64,000 bases of DNA from Desulforhopalus vacuolatus (GTDB lineage: Bacteria; Desulfobacterota; Desulfobulbia; Desulfobulbales; Desulfocapsaceae), in contig NZ_JAFFPZ010000009.1 of the NCBI RefSeq assembly GCF_016918505.1, positions 57,313 through 121,312 of the forward strand. Reading direction: 5' to 3'. How positions within the stretch are numbered: the first letter of the stretch is position 1; each line of letters opens with the position of its first letter. The position numbers and the translations under genes are program-made. This document shows positions 17,547-25,901 of the stretch, piece by piece. The notes under the pieces are model-generated. The model worked only from the letters and a program-made list of their open reading frames with translations, was not told the DNA's origin and searched no databases.

Positions 17547-19793
17547 TTAATCTCCTTCTTTAACAAGATTCATGCGATGGCTCCAGGCCCGCAGGATATG
17601 GTATATGTAGCCTTCACGGCGGTATTCCACCCAGAAGGTGACGTCGCCGAGTTTTGCCGAGGCCCGTTCACGGCCGTCGCTGTTGACGAAGAAGGCGTCG
17701 GATTCTTCCCGTGCGGCGAGAGTCCGGCGAATGTCATCTTCGAGAATGTGGCGGGAGTCGAGCAGCAACCGGATATCCTCCTCCATGTCAATGTTGATTG
17801 AGTCCCACGGTTTATCAGCGGTCTCTTTTTCGCCGTAGAGTTCAACGAGAAACTTCTTTTGCAGCAGGTGGCGATTGTATCTGCGCTCGGAGATCGTGGC
17901 GGGCGGTTCTGCCGGATCCCTGGCCTGAGAGGGGAATATGAGGTCAAGGATGTGGTAGACCGGTTTGCCGGTTTTGGCAAGACGGTCACGGCACATGGCG
18001 CACCAGGTGAGAAAGGGCTGTTCGGACTGGGCGACCCGTGCTTCAATCACCTTTTGAGCGAGTTGCGGGTTGGCATTTTCCATTAGTCCGCCGAAACCGC
18101 AGCACTCGGTGGTTTTACCAGAAGCGGCAAGAGGGGCGAGCTGCTGCCCGCAATCCTGTAACAGGGTGCGGACCGATTCCTTTGTTTCTTCGTCCCAGCG
18201 TGCGGTGCAGGGATCGGAAAGGGCGAGGGGGATGTTCGCGGCGTGGATTCCTTCTGGAGGAAATTTTACCAGCAGATTCCACACTGAATCGACCTCAAGA
18301 CCACCATCTTCACGAAAATGTTCAAGACAGGACGAGCAGGCTGTCACAATCTTTGGACTGCCCATCTCCAGCCAGCGTTCACGAAAACGGGCGTTGATCT
18401 CTTTCGTCTCAGCCTTTCTGCCCGCCCAGTGTGCGGGTGCTCCGCAGCAGTCGAGCCAGATACCGGTCTCTTCTTCGATTCCGCGCAGGTAGTTGTAAAG
18501 TATCCATACCTGTTGCGGACGCATGGCGGCAAGCTGGCAGCCGGGGTAAAAAAGGACTTTGCTTGCGGAATGGCCGGGGGCGTGACGGAGCAGACTCGTC
18601 TCCTCTTGAGCGTGGTGCATTTCCTGCAGGGCAAAGTAGTGGGCATTGGGCGGAATATCACCGGCCTCTACCAGCCGTTCGCGGGCGTCAAGGCAGATAT
18701 CCGCCATGGAGAAGTTCGTGGGGCAAATCTCTTCACACTGACGGCAGAGAGAGCAGGAGTCAATGAGAGAGTAGGCGCCGTGAACCCCCTGGTAGATGGA
18801 GAAGTTGTTGAAGATGGCCCGGGCGTGTTTACGCGGGAAATCACCGTACTCCTGTAGATAAACGCAGGCGCGAACACAGCGCAGGCAATGACAGTCGATA
18901 CAGCGGGCGGCCTCTGCGGCAGCCTCTTCAGCGGTATACATGTCACCGGCGGGGGCAATCCGTGGCAGGTGTTCGATTCCCTCTGTCTCCGGGGAAAGGG
19001 TGGTTTGCCCGTGACGTAAGGGAAAACGGCCGGTGGTGAGAGATGCATTCTGCAGAAAGCGGTCGATGGAGAGTGCCGCCTGGCGGCCATCGGAGAGTCC
19101 TGTAATGAATGAGTCCTGTGGCGAAGCACCACCGGTGAAAATTTGGGGAGTACTGCACTGGCGGGTGAATTCATCACAGGCCAGATCGGCAGGGAGGCCG
19201 CTGGTGAAATCATCGTGGCCGATATAGAGGGCGTCGATTTCATCCGTGACACGTTCTTCTGCCGTAAGAGAGGTTGTGGTGCGAAACCGCACGTTCATCC
19301 CCTCCAGTTTTTCGAGCTCTTTTTCCAGAGCACCTTCCGGCAGACGGGCTTTCAATGCAGCTCCGGCACCGCCTTCAGAAGCAACAATTTCCACACTGTA
19401 TCCCTTCTTCGCGAGATCCCATGCGCAGGCGAGAGATGAGGCGCCGCCGCCGATACAGCGCACCTTTTTTCCCCGGGCCGGCAGGGGGCGGATGGGAGTG
19501 GAATGTTCCGCTTCCCGCAGACAGACCTTCTCCAGGGCGGAGATGGCTATCGCGTCACCGAGTTCTCCGCGCAGACAAAAATTTTCGCATGGTGCTTCGC
19601 AGAGCCGTACAGTTACGCCGGGCAGGGGCATGCCCCTTTCCAGCAGCTTCCATGCTTTGCTGAAGCTTTTTTCCTTCATGGCAAGAACAAAAGCGCGTAC
19701 GTCTATTCCGAGGGGGCATCCCGCGCTGCATGCAGGCGGCTGTTCTTCGGTGCAGCGGGCTTCAACGTCGTGGAGATCGTTTTGATTTCTCAT
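17547..19793 (-). CDS. FAD/NAD-linked oxidoreductase with 4Fe-4S and CCG domains (DVU_1558-like)
   Basis: The protein is 748 aa from MRNQNDLHDVE; an in-frame ATG 24 codons earlier (19865) is also possible. Order of modules: a GltD-type N-terminal Fe-S region (PACSAGCPLGIDVRAF, CEAPCENFCLRGEL); an FAD/NAD-binding fold (VRCIGGGASSLACAWDLA); two ferredoxin-type clusters (CIDCHCLRCVRACV and CSLCRQCEEICP); and two CCG/HdrB-like cysteine domains (FYPGCQLAAM with DCCGAPAHWAG, then ECCGFGGLM with WCAMCRDRL). The C-terminal 120 residues are unassigned. It probably passes electrons from the aldehyde oxidoreductase to NAD(P), or uses them for disulfide-type chemistry, in the cytoplasm. From memory it matches the pyridine-nucleotide-disulfide/dicluster-binding protein of the Desulfovibrio locus. 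Confidence 0.85.
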   Translation of the reverse strand: MRNQNDLHDVEARCTEEQPPACSAGCPLGIDVRAFVLAMKEKSFSKAWKLLERGMPLPGVTVRLCEAPCENFCLRGELGDAIAISALEKVCLREAEHSTPIRPLPARGKKVRCIGGGASSLACAWDLAKKGYSVEIVASEGGAGAALKARLPEGALEKELEKLEGMNVRFRTTTSLTAEERVTDEIDALYIGHDDFTSGLPADLACDEFTRQCSTPQIFTGGASPQDSFITGLSDGRQAALSIDRFLQNASLTTGRFPLRHGQTTLSPETEGIEHLPRIAPAGDMYTAEEAAAEAARCIDCHCLRCVRACVYLQEYGDFPRKHARAIFNNFSIYQGVHGAYSLIDSCSLCRQCEEICPTNFSMADICLDARERLVEAGDIPPNAHYFALQEMHHAQEETSLLRHAPGHSASKVLFYPGCQLAAMRPQQVWILYNYLRGIEEETGIWLDCCGAPAHWAGRKAETKEINARFRERWLEMGSPKIVTACSSCLEHFREDGGLEVDSVWNLLVKFPPEGIHAANIPLALSDPCTARWDEETKESVRTLLQDCGQQLAPLAASGKTTECCGFGGLMENANPQLAQKVIEARVAQSEQPFLTWCAMCRDRLAKTGKPVYHILDLIFPSQARDPAEPPATISERRYNRHLLQKKFLVELYGEKETADKPWDSINIDMEEDIRLLLDSRHILEDDIRRTLAAREESDAFFVNSDGRERASAKLGDVTFWVEYRREGYIYHILRAWSHRMNLVKEGD

Positions 19794-19904
19794 GATTCTC
19801 TGGATTTCGAATTGAGGCAGCTTTGTGTGTGTCTGAAAAACAAAACGATCCGTCGATGCAGGCACCGGCGGATCGTTTGCGTCGTGTAATGGAGCACGAT
19901 CAAA

Positions 19905-19932
19905 TTTTCAGCCCGAACGAACCGGGCTGAAA
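19905..19932 (-). terminator. Hairpin after mop
   Basis: The arms TTTCAGCCCG and CGGGCTGAAA pair around GTTCGTT (minus strand) and run into ATTTGAT. It lies 10 bases beyond the mop stop, separating mop from its accessory operon. Read-through is possible because the T tract is weak. Confidence 0.65.
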
Positions 19933-19941
19933 CTGTCCTCT

Positions 19942-22653
19942 TTACTTCATTGCAGCCAATACCTTCGCAGGTGTTGCCGGAATTGCCCTGATACGGGCGC
20001 CGACTGCCTGATAGATACCGTTGACAATTGCGCAGTGAGGTGCGGTGAGCGGCAGTTCGCCGACACCGGATGCACCGTGAGGACCGTCGGGACGGGGTGT
20101 TTCAACATAGACAATCTCCATGTCGTCCGGAATCTGCCTGGCAGTAGGAATTCCTGCACCCTTCATGCTGGTGTGTTTCTTGATGTCTTCATAGTCCTCA
20201 TAGAGTGCGAGGCCGATACCCTGAGCCATACCGCCGTAGATCTGACCGTCAACGACGAGGAAGTTATTGATCTTACCGACATCGGTAACGCAGATCATCT
20301 TCTCAACGGTGGTTTTTCCGGTGGCAACCTCAACGGCAACACTGGACAGGAAAAGACCATACATGTAGCAGCAGAAGGGACTTCCCTTGCCATTTTCATC
20401 ACAGGGAGTGCAGGGTGCAGTCCATTTTCCGTTATAACGAAGTTTCTTCCCGTCTTTGACCATTTCGTCGCAGGTGCGGAAACTGCCGTCGTCTTTTTTC
20501 ATTGCTGCCAGCAGTTGTTCACAGGCATTGACAATGGCCTGTCCGGTCATAACCTGCGAACGGGATCCACCGGAAGGTCCAGAGTTCGGTGCAAGGCGGG
20601 TATCATTCATAACCAGATTAATTTGATCTGGACGGAGTCCCAGCGGTAACAGGCTTTCATGAGCAGTTCCGAGCGTTCCGGAGTCAGCGCCCTGTCCGTG
20701 ATCCTGCCAGCAGTCGTAGATGGTAACTGTACCGTCGGGCATAAGTTCAGCGTCGGCTTCAGAGCTGTCCGGACCGTCAAGGCCAGCGGCGTAAACGCCC
20801 AGTGCAATCCCGACCGCGCGTTTTACTTCATCAGTGCTGCCAGCGGCGGCAACTCTTTTTGCTTCTTCGTATTTGGGACGCATTTTATCAAACATCTCTT
20901 CAAGGCTGTACACCTCAGGCTCTTGTCCCGTCGGTGTCGTGCATCCTTTACGGTAGATGTTTTTATAACGCAGATCAAAGGGGTCCATGTCGAGTTTTTC
21001 GGCCAGTTCATCCATCAAAACTTCAGAGGGAAACTCCGATTCCGGTGCGCCGTAACCACGGAAGGCAGCTCCGTAGCAGTGGTTGGTACAGACGGTGCGT
21101 CCGATACCACGGATGGAAGCCCAGTCATAACCGGATCCGATATATTGTGCACCACGGATGGTGAGCAGGTCTCCAAACTCGGAGTAGGGACCATGGTCAA
21201 CAGTCCAGTCTGTTTCCATGCCGAGCAGTTTCCCATCTTTCTGCGCGGCATAGCGAACATGTGTCCAGAAGGGGGAGCGTTTCCCGGTATTGTGCTGATG
21301 CTCGGTGTAGTTGAAGCCGAGGAAGCAGGGACGTCCGGTAGCCATGGCGCAGGCTCCGACCATGCCTTCCATGGTGGGGCTGAATTTGTAGCCGAAAGTA
21401 CCACCGGCGGGGTTTTGTACCATGTGCAGTTTGTCCAGCTCGACACCGAGACCGTCAGCAATCATGGCGGCGTGGAGTTGCAGACCAATAGATTTAGAGT
21501 GAATAACAACTCCACCTTCATCATCGATGTAGGCGAATCCGACATCAGGTTCGAGGGGAAGGTGAGGCTGACGGGAGGTGTAATAGTCACCTTCGATAAC
21601 CACATCAGCGTTGTCGAAAACAGCTTTGGTATCCGGGCCTTTCTCGATCTTCTGTTCAAAGTAGATATTAGGAGTACCGGGATGAATCTCAATGGCGTCA
21701 TCCGCCATGGCAGCCGGTGCGCTCATGTATTCAGGCAGTTGCTCAAGATCAATTTTTACCTTTTCAGCAGCACGCTCAGCGTTGTAATGGGTATCGGCGC
21801 AGACGATGGCGAGAACGTCACCACACTGGAACACTTTTTCGTCGTTGAGGATCGGACGATCCCAGCCGTCACCTTTGTTGCCAGCCATGGCGAGACCGTT
21901 AACGCGGTTTTTACCTTTAACATCTTTGTGAGTAACAACCTTGACAACACCGGGCATTTTTTCTGCTTCGGCGATATCGATATTTTTGATGTTGGCGTGG
22001 GAGATTTCAGACATTACTGCTTTGCAGAAAAGGGTGTCTTTCGGCATTTTCACGCCGAGGTCAGCACCAAAATCGAGTGTCCCTGTAACTTTGGCGACAG
22101 CACTTGGCCGTGGCATTCTGGAACCCCAGATACGACCGCTCTTCGGAATTTTGAAGGCGAGATCTGCAATGCTTTTTTCACCGCGCATAACGGTGGCAGC
22201 ATCCATAACAGCGTCAACCAACGGCTTGTAACCTGTGCAGCGGCAAACGTTTTTATGTTTTTGGAACCAGTCACGAACTTCCTCACGACTCGGATCAGGA
22301 TTTTCTTCAAGCAGTGCTTTGGTGGAGACGATGAAACCGGGAGAACAGAAACCGCACTGAGCACCACCGTGTACTATCCACGCAACCTGAATGGGGTGCA
22401 TGTTCTTTGGAATACCGATGCCTTCAATGGTGGTGACCTCGCAACCGTCTTTTATACGGCTCATTTTGGTGATGCAGGAACGGGTTACCTTGCCGTCAAT
22501 CAGAACGGAGCAGGCACCGCAGACACCTTGACCGCAACCGATTTTGGTTCCGGTGAGACCAAGGTCTTCGCGCAGAACAGTCGAAAGCATAGTGTCACCA
22601 TCGGCAACGATATGCCGAGAGACTCCATTTACAGTAATTCTTTTGTTTAACAT
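19942..22653 (-). CDS. mop: Molybdenum aldehyde oxidoreductase (xanthine oxidase family, Mop)
   Basis: This enzyme oxidises aldehydes to carboxylic acids with molybdopterin cytosine dinucleotide and two [2Fe-2S] clusters. The 903-aa product is almost the length of D. gigas Mop (907). The plant-type cluster Cys are at 40, 45, 48 and 60 (GCGQGVCGAC). The second cluster has Cys100, 103, 137 and 139 (QCGFCSPG, NVCRCTG), the same numbering as in D. gigas. The catalytic Glu is Glu866 in GVGELPLTAPH. There is no FAD domain, as expected for this one-subunit type. The start has a good GAAGGAG site. It lies directly upstream of nine accessory genes and next to an alcohol dehydrogenase, which would supply its substrate. 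Confidence 0.97.
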   Translation of the reverse strand: MLNKRITVNGVSRHIVADGDTMLSTVLREDLGLTGTKIGCGQGVCGACSVLIDGKVTRSCITKMSRIKDGCEVTTIEGIGIPKNMHPIQVAWIVHGGAQCGFCSPGFIVSTKALLEENPDPSREEVRDWFQKHKNVCRCTGYKPLVDAVMDAATVMRGEKSIADLAFKIPKSGRIWGSRMPRPSAVAKVTGTLDFGADLGVKMPKDTLFCKAVMSEISHANIKNIDIAEAEKMPGVVKVVTHKDVKGKNRVNGLAMAGNKGDGWDRPILNDEKVFQCGDVLAIVCADTHYNAERAAEKVKIDLEQLPEYMSAPAAMADDAIEIHPGTPNIYFEQKIEKGPDTKAVFDNADVVIEGDYYTSRQPHLPLEPDVGFAYIDDEGGVVIHSKSIGLQLHAAMIADGLGVELDKLHMVQNPAGGTFGYKFSPTMEGMVGACAMATGRPCFLGFNYTEHQHNTGKRSPFWTHVRYAAQKDGKLLGMETDWTVDHGPYSEFGDLLTIRGAQYIGSGYDWASIRGIGRTVCTNHCYGAAFRGYGAPESEFPSEVLMDELAEKLDMDPFDLRYKNIYRKGCTTPTGQEPEVYSLEEMFDKMRPKYEEAKRVAAAGSTDEVKRAVGIALGVYAAGLDGPDSSEADAELMPDGTVTIYDCWQDHGQGADSGTLGTAHESLLPLGLRPDQINLVMNDTRLAPNSGPSGGSRSQVMTGQAIVNACEQLLAAMKKDDGSFRTCDEMVKDGKKLRYNGKWTAPCTPCDENGKGSPFCCYMYGLFLSSVAVEVATGKTTVEKMICVTDVGKINNFLVVDGQIYGGMAQGIGLALYEDYEDIKKHTSMKGAGIPTARQIPDDMEIVYVETPRPDGPHGASGVGELPLTAPHCAIVNGIYQAVGARIRAIPATPAKVLAAMK

Positions 22654-22814
22654 CTGTTTCTCCTTCTACAAAAAATGTTGACTGGTTCAGGCGAGCCGAA
22701 CGTTCGCCCTTTTTATGAATGCGCCAGGCAATAAAGGCGTTTTTTTCTTCTCCATTGCACAACGGGCAGGTGCCTTGCGCAATATTTACAGCGCTGGCAC
22801 CCTGTTTACCAGCT

Positions 22815-22844
22815 AATTTACGACTCTTGACAAATTCTTGTCAA
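22815..22844 (-). promoter_or_regulatory. Sigma-70-type promoter for mop
   Basis: On the minus strand TTGACA (22839-22844) and TAAATT (22815-22820) are 18 bases apart, leaving a leader of about 155 bases to mop. The -35 lies inside a perfect inverted repeat, so a bound repressor would block it. Confidence 0.55.
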
Positions 22845-22847
22845 GAG
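22824..22847. promoter_or_regulatory. Perfect inverted repeat over mop -35 (operator candidate)
   Basis: The arms CTCTTGACAA and TTGTCAAGAG are perfect 10-base complements around ATTC. The site covers the proposed -35. It is not followed by a T run, so it is unlikely to be a terminator. Confidence 0.5.
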
Positions 22848-22857
22848 ATTTATAAGA

Positions 22858-22876
22858 ACAGCTCTGAAAGAGCTGT
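22858..22876. promoter_or_regulatory. Second inverted repeat upstream of mop
   Basis: The arms ACAGCTCT and AGAGCTGT are perfect 8-base complements around GAA, 11 bases beyond the first dyad. It could be an activator site or a small hairpin in the 385-base gap, which otherwise holds no gene. Confidence 0.4.
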
Positions 22877-22979
22877 GGAACGTGTAAAGTGAAGTTTTTT
22901 CGGGGCGTTATTGCATCATTGAAACGTTTACCACTTCACAAAAAAAACGTATAAAAATTAGACGACTGAATACAGGAAA

Positions 22980-23012
22980 GGCAGTCCACTTCTTTGAAGA
23001 AAGTGGACTGCC
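22980..23012 (-). terminator. Terminator after iron alcohol dehydrogenase 1
   Basis: The 12-base arms GGCAGTCCACTT and AAGTGGACTGCC pair perfectly and on the minus strand run into TTTCCTGT. It lies about 26 bases after the dehydrogenase stop. Confidence 0.8.
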
Positions 23013-23038
23013 CGTGAAGTTTACTTCTATTCTTCTTC

Positions 23039-24220
23039 TTACCAGGCAGCTTCATAGAGAGCAGCTACATCTTCGTCTCTTACCATCCGGGGATTGGTGG
23101 CACCACAGGCGTCTTTTTGAGCGTTGCCAACCATGATCGGAATGTCTTTTCTATCAACTGTTTTCCCATAACGTTTCCCAAGAGCTTCAATACCTGCCGG
23201 AATTCCAACATCTTGAGAGAGTTGACGGATGGCTTTGATAGCAAGCATAGCCCCTTCTCGCGGGGTGCAGCTGGAAACGTCTTCACCAAGCAATTCTGCA
23301 ACTTTGCAGTAGCGTTCATATTTGGCGATAAGATTGAACTCGCTGACGTAGGGCAACAGGATGGCATTACATTCACCATGGGGCAGATCGTAGAAACCAC
23401 CGAGCTGATGTGCCATGGCATGAACGTGGCCAAGGCTGGCGTTGTTGAAAGCCATGCCGCCGAGATACTGAGCGTAGCACATTTGCTCACGGGCTAGGAG
23501 GTTGGAACCATTGGCAACTGCTTTGCGCAGATACTTGGCGATGAGTGAAATTGATTTTTCCGCAGCACAGTCTGTTTGCGGGGTGGCGATGGTAGAAACG
23601 AAGGCTTCTATGGAATGGGTAAGAGCATCCATTCCTGTAGCAGCAGTGAGTGCGGGGGGCATGCCAACCATCAGTAACGGGTCATCAAGGGCAACGGAGG
23701 GAGTTACACGCCAGTCAACGATAGCCATTTTCACTTTGCGGGCAGTATCGGTGATGATACAAAAACGGGTCATTTCAGAGGCGGTCCCGGCAGTGGTATT
23801 GACAGCAATGTAAGGAGGCATGGATTGAGTGGATTTATCAACACCTTCAAAATCCTGGATTTTGCCGCCGTTGGCGATTACGAGACCAACACCTTTCCCG
23901 CAGTCATGAGCAGATCCGCCACCGAGGGTGATGAGACTGTCGCAACCCTCTTTTTTATACATTTCAACACCCTCGCCAACATTTTTGTCGGTAGGGTTGG
24001 GAACAGTGCCATCATATACTACGTAGTCCATTTCTGCTTCGTCGAGCAGGTCAGTAATTTGCTTGGCGATGCCGGCACCGACGATCCCTTTGTCGGTAAC
24101 GAGCAAGGGTTTTTTGGCGTTACGCTGTTTGAGTTCGATGGCAATTTTAGTTGCTGCTCCAACACCAATGAGGGTAACACTTGGGATGTAGAAACCGTAG
24201 ATCTCTTCGCGAATAGTCAT
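23039..24220 (-). CDS. Iron-containing alcohol dehydrogenase (group III)
   Basis: A 393-aa NAD-dependent alcohol dehydrogenase of the iron-activated family, interconverting primary alcohols and aldehydes. It has the NAD-binding GGGSAHDCGKG, the TTAGTASEMTRFCII segment, and iron ligands in GMDALTHSIEAF (Asp, His), HAMAHQLGG (His) and LPHGECNAI (His). All are present, so it should be active. It ends in its own terminator and is preceded by a near-consensus sigma-54 promoter. The NtrC-type activator gene lies immediately upstream. With mop next door, the pair would carry an alcohol through the aldehyde to the acid. Confidence 0.95.
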   Translation of the reverse strand: MTIREEIYGFYIPSVTLIGVGAATKIAIELKQRNAKKPLLVTDKGIVGAGIAKQITDLLDEAEMDYVVYDGTVPNPTDKNVGEGVEMYKKEGCDSLITLGGGSAHDCGKGVGLVIANGGKIQDFEGVDKSTQSMPPYIAVNTTAGTASEMTRFCIITDTARKVKMAIVDWRVTPSVALDDPLLMVGMPPALTAATGMDALTHSIEAFVSTIATPQTDCAAEKSISLIAKYLRKAVANGSNLLAREQMCYAQYLGGMAFNNASLGHVHAMAHQLGGFYDLPHGECNAILLPYVSEFNLIAKYERYCKVAELLGEDVSSCTPREGAMLAIKAIRQLSQDVGIPAGIEALGKRYGKTVDRKDIPIMVGNAQKDACGATNPRMVRDEDVAALYEAAW

Positions 24221-24314
24221 AATGCCCTGTCCTTTATGGTAAATGTTGTACGCCAGTGGCGCGTTTCGAATTCATTGAAGGTTCTTTTGTGAATCTTCAG
24301 TACGCTCTTCTATT

Positions 24315-24330
24315 AGCAAGCGGCGTGCCA
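24315..24330 (-). promoter_or_regulatory. Sigma-54 (-24/-12) promoter of alcohol dehydrogenase 1
   Basis: Read on the minus strand the site is TGGCACGCCGCTTGCT, which fits the TGGCAC-N5-TTGCW consensus exactly with GG and GC 10 bases apart. It leaves a leader of about 80-90 bases to the ATG at 24220. The neighbouring gene encodes a sigma-54-dependent activator with GAFTGA. Confidence 0.85.
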
Positions 24331-24531
24331 GAAAGTGATATTACGTAATAACAGGTATTTGCAGGATAAATTTCTGAAGGGAGGGGGCCAAACAGGTCTG
24401 ATGGATACATTTCGCTGCGGTAAAATAATTAAGGTAAAGATCAGGAAAACAAAGCGATATAAAAGGTGTGAAGAAAAAATGGACAATATGACGTTTCTTA
24501 ACATACCGAAATTACACTGTTTTTTCTATAT

Positions 24532-24579
24532 TGTGCCAAAGTGACCCGGTCAAAACAGTTCCCGAGTCATTTTGACACA
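24532..24579. promoter_or_regulatory. 48-bp imperfect dyad, possible activator-binding site
   Basis: The arms 24532-24549 (TGTGCCAAAGTGACCCGG) and 24562-24579 match as inverted copies at 15 of 18 positions. The right arm overlaps the stop codon of the response-regulator gene. The dyad lies about 200 bases upstream of the sigma-54 promoter of alcohol dehydrogenase 1, a usual distance for an enhancer site. It could instead be a weak terminator, but no T run follows. Confidence 0.5.
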
Positions 24580-25901
24580 TCATACCCCGAGAGTTTACGG
24601 TACAGGGTTTTACGCCCGATGCCCAGGATGTCAGCGGTCTGCTGACGGTTCCCTCCACAGAAGTCGAGCATTTTCAGGATATGTTCCTGCTCTACAGCTG
24701 CAAGGCTCAGTTTATTGCCGCTGCCGGGGCTGGAAACCAGTTCCCGGGGCAGACAGCTTTCGGTGATAAGGTTGTTCTCAGCGAGGATGATTGAGCGCTC
24801 AAGGACGTTGCGCAGCTCTCGCACGTTTCCCGGCCAGGAGTAGCGAAAGATGTCGGACATCACTTCGCTGGTAATGGTGCATTGCTTTCCTCTGGAACAG
24901 AGGCGGGTCAGGAAGTATTCCACCAGCAGCGTGAGATCTTCCTTGCGGTCGGCGAGAGGCGGGACCTCAATATTGAAGACATTGATGCGGTGGTAGAAGG
25001 CCTCATTGAAATGTCCTTCTTCCACCGCCTTTGCCAGATTGCGGTTGGTGGCGAAAAGAAGGCGGATATTTACCTTGCGTTCCTGTTTCTCACCCACCCG
25101 GCGGTAGGCTCCGTCCTCAAGGACCCGCAACAGGGATGCCTGGATTTCCAGGGAGAGGTCGCCGATCTCATCGAGAAAAAGAGTGTTGTTGTGGGCGAAA
25201 CTCATCAATCCCTCAGAGGCTTCACTGGCACCGGTAAACGCCCCGCGGGCATGGCCAAAAAGTTCACTGCGGGCCAGATCCCGGTCGAGAGCGGCGCAAT
25301 TCTTTATCACCATGGACTGGGAGCCTGCCGGGGACAGGTTGTGAATGAGCCTGGCCACGACATCCTTGCCGCTGCCGGATTCCCCGGTGATCAATACCGG
25401 GGCTGAGGTTGGAGCCACTTTCTCAACGAGAAACCGAATATTCTGCATGGCCTGGGAGTTGCCGATAAAGAGCGGCGGTTTTCCCGTGTTTCTGTTGTTC
25501 ATGCGCAACAGGCGGTTTTCTTTCGAAAGAGAGGCACGCTGGCGGGCTTTTTCAACCACGAGGTCAAGGTGTTCAAGGTTGAAGGGCTTCTCTATGAAGT
25601 CACATGCGCCGGTTTTAATCGCCTCCACTGCTGTATCAACATCACCGTGCCCGGTAATCATGATTACCTCAACATCTGGTATTGTCTCCCTCACCTTGAC
25701 CAGCAGCTCCAGTCCCGAGACATCCGGCAGCTTTAAATCCATGATGATCACATCCAGCCACTGATTTTTGATTATATTCAGTGCCTTTGCCGCGTTCTCA
25801 GCCGTATAAATGGTGCGCGAGGGAGCGCGAAGTTCTTTTTCCAGCAGACGACGAATAGACTGTTCGTCATCGATAACAAGGATTGCTGATTCCTGTTTCA
25901 T
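24567..25901 (-). CDS. Sigma-54-dependent response regulator (NtrC family)
   Basis: This 444-aa activator has three parts. The receiver domain (1-120) carries Asp55 as the likely phosphoacceptor in IIMDLKLPD, with acidic residues in VIDDEQS. The AAA+ domain has Walker A GESGSGKD (173-180), the sigma-54 contact loop GAFTGA (220-225) and Walker B TLFLDEIGDL. The C-terminal Fis-type helix-turn-helix reads NRQQTADILGIGRKTLYRKL. All parts are intact. Its start overlaps the 3' end of the kinase gene by 4 bases, making a cognate pair. The alcohol dehydrogenase with a -24/-12 promoter immediately downstream is the obvious target. Confidence 0.95.
   Translation of the reverse strand: MKQESAILVIDDEQSIRRLLEKELRAPSRTIYTAENAAKALNIIKNQWLDVIIMDLKLPDVSGLELLVKVRETIPDVEVIMITGHGDVDTAVEAIKTGACDFIEKPFNLEHLDLVVEKARQRASLSKENRLLRMNNRNTGKPPLFIGNSQAMQNIRFLVEKVAPTSAPVLITGESGSGKDVVARLIHNLSPAGSQSMVIKNCAALDRDLARSELFGHARGAFTGASEASEGLMSFAHNNTLFLDEIGDLSLEIQASLLRVLEDGAYRRVGEKQERKVNIRLLFATNRNLAKAVEEGHFNEAFYHRINVFNIEVPPLADRKEDLTLLVEYFLTRLCSRGKQCTITSEVMSDIFRYSWPGNVRELRNVLERSIILAENNLITESCLPRELVSSPGSGNKLSLAAVEQEHILKMLDFCGGNRQQTADILGIGRKTLYRKLSGYDVSK

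Noticed and set aside
20659..22650. Long open frame of about 660 codons on the plus strand
   Set aside because: It lies antisense to mop, which has complete Fe-S and catalytic motifs. The antisense frame is rich in Phe, Val, His and Thr without family patterns, a mirror of codon bias.
22654..22960. Sigma-54 promoter for mop
   Set aside because: Only a poor match (TGGTAA then GTGC with correct spacing) was found. The sigma-70-type TTGACA/TAAATT pair is better.
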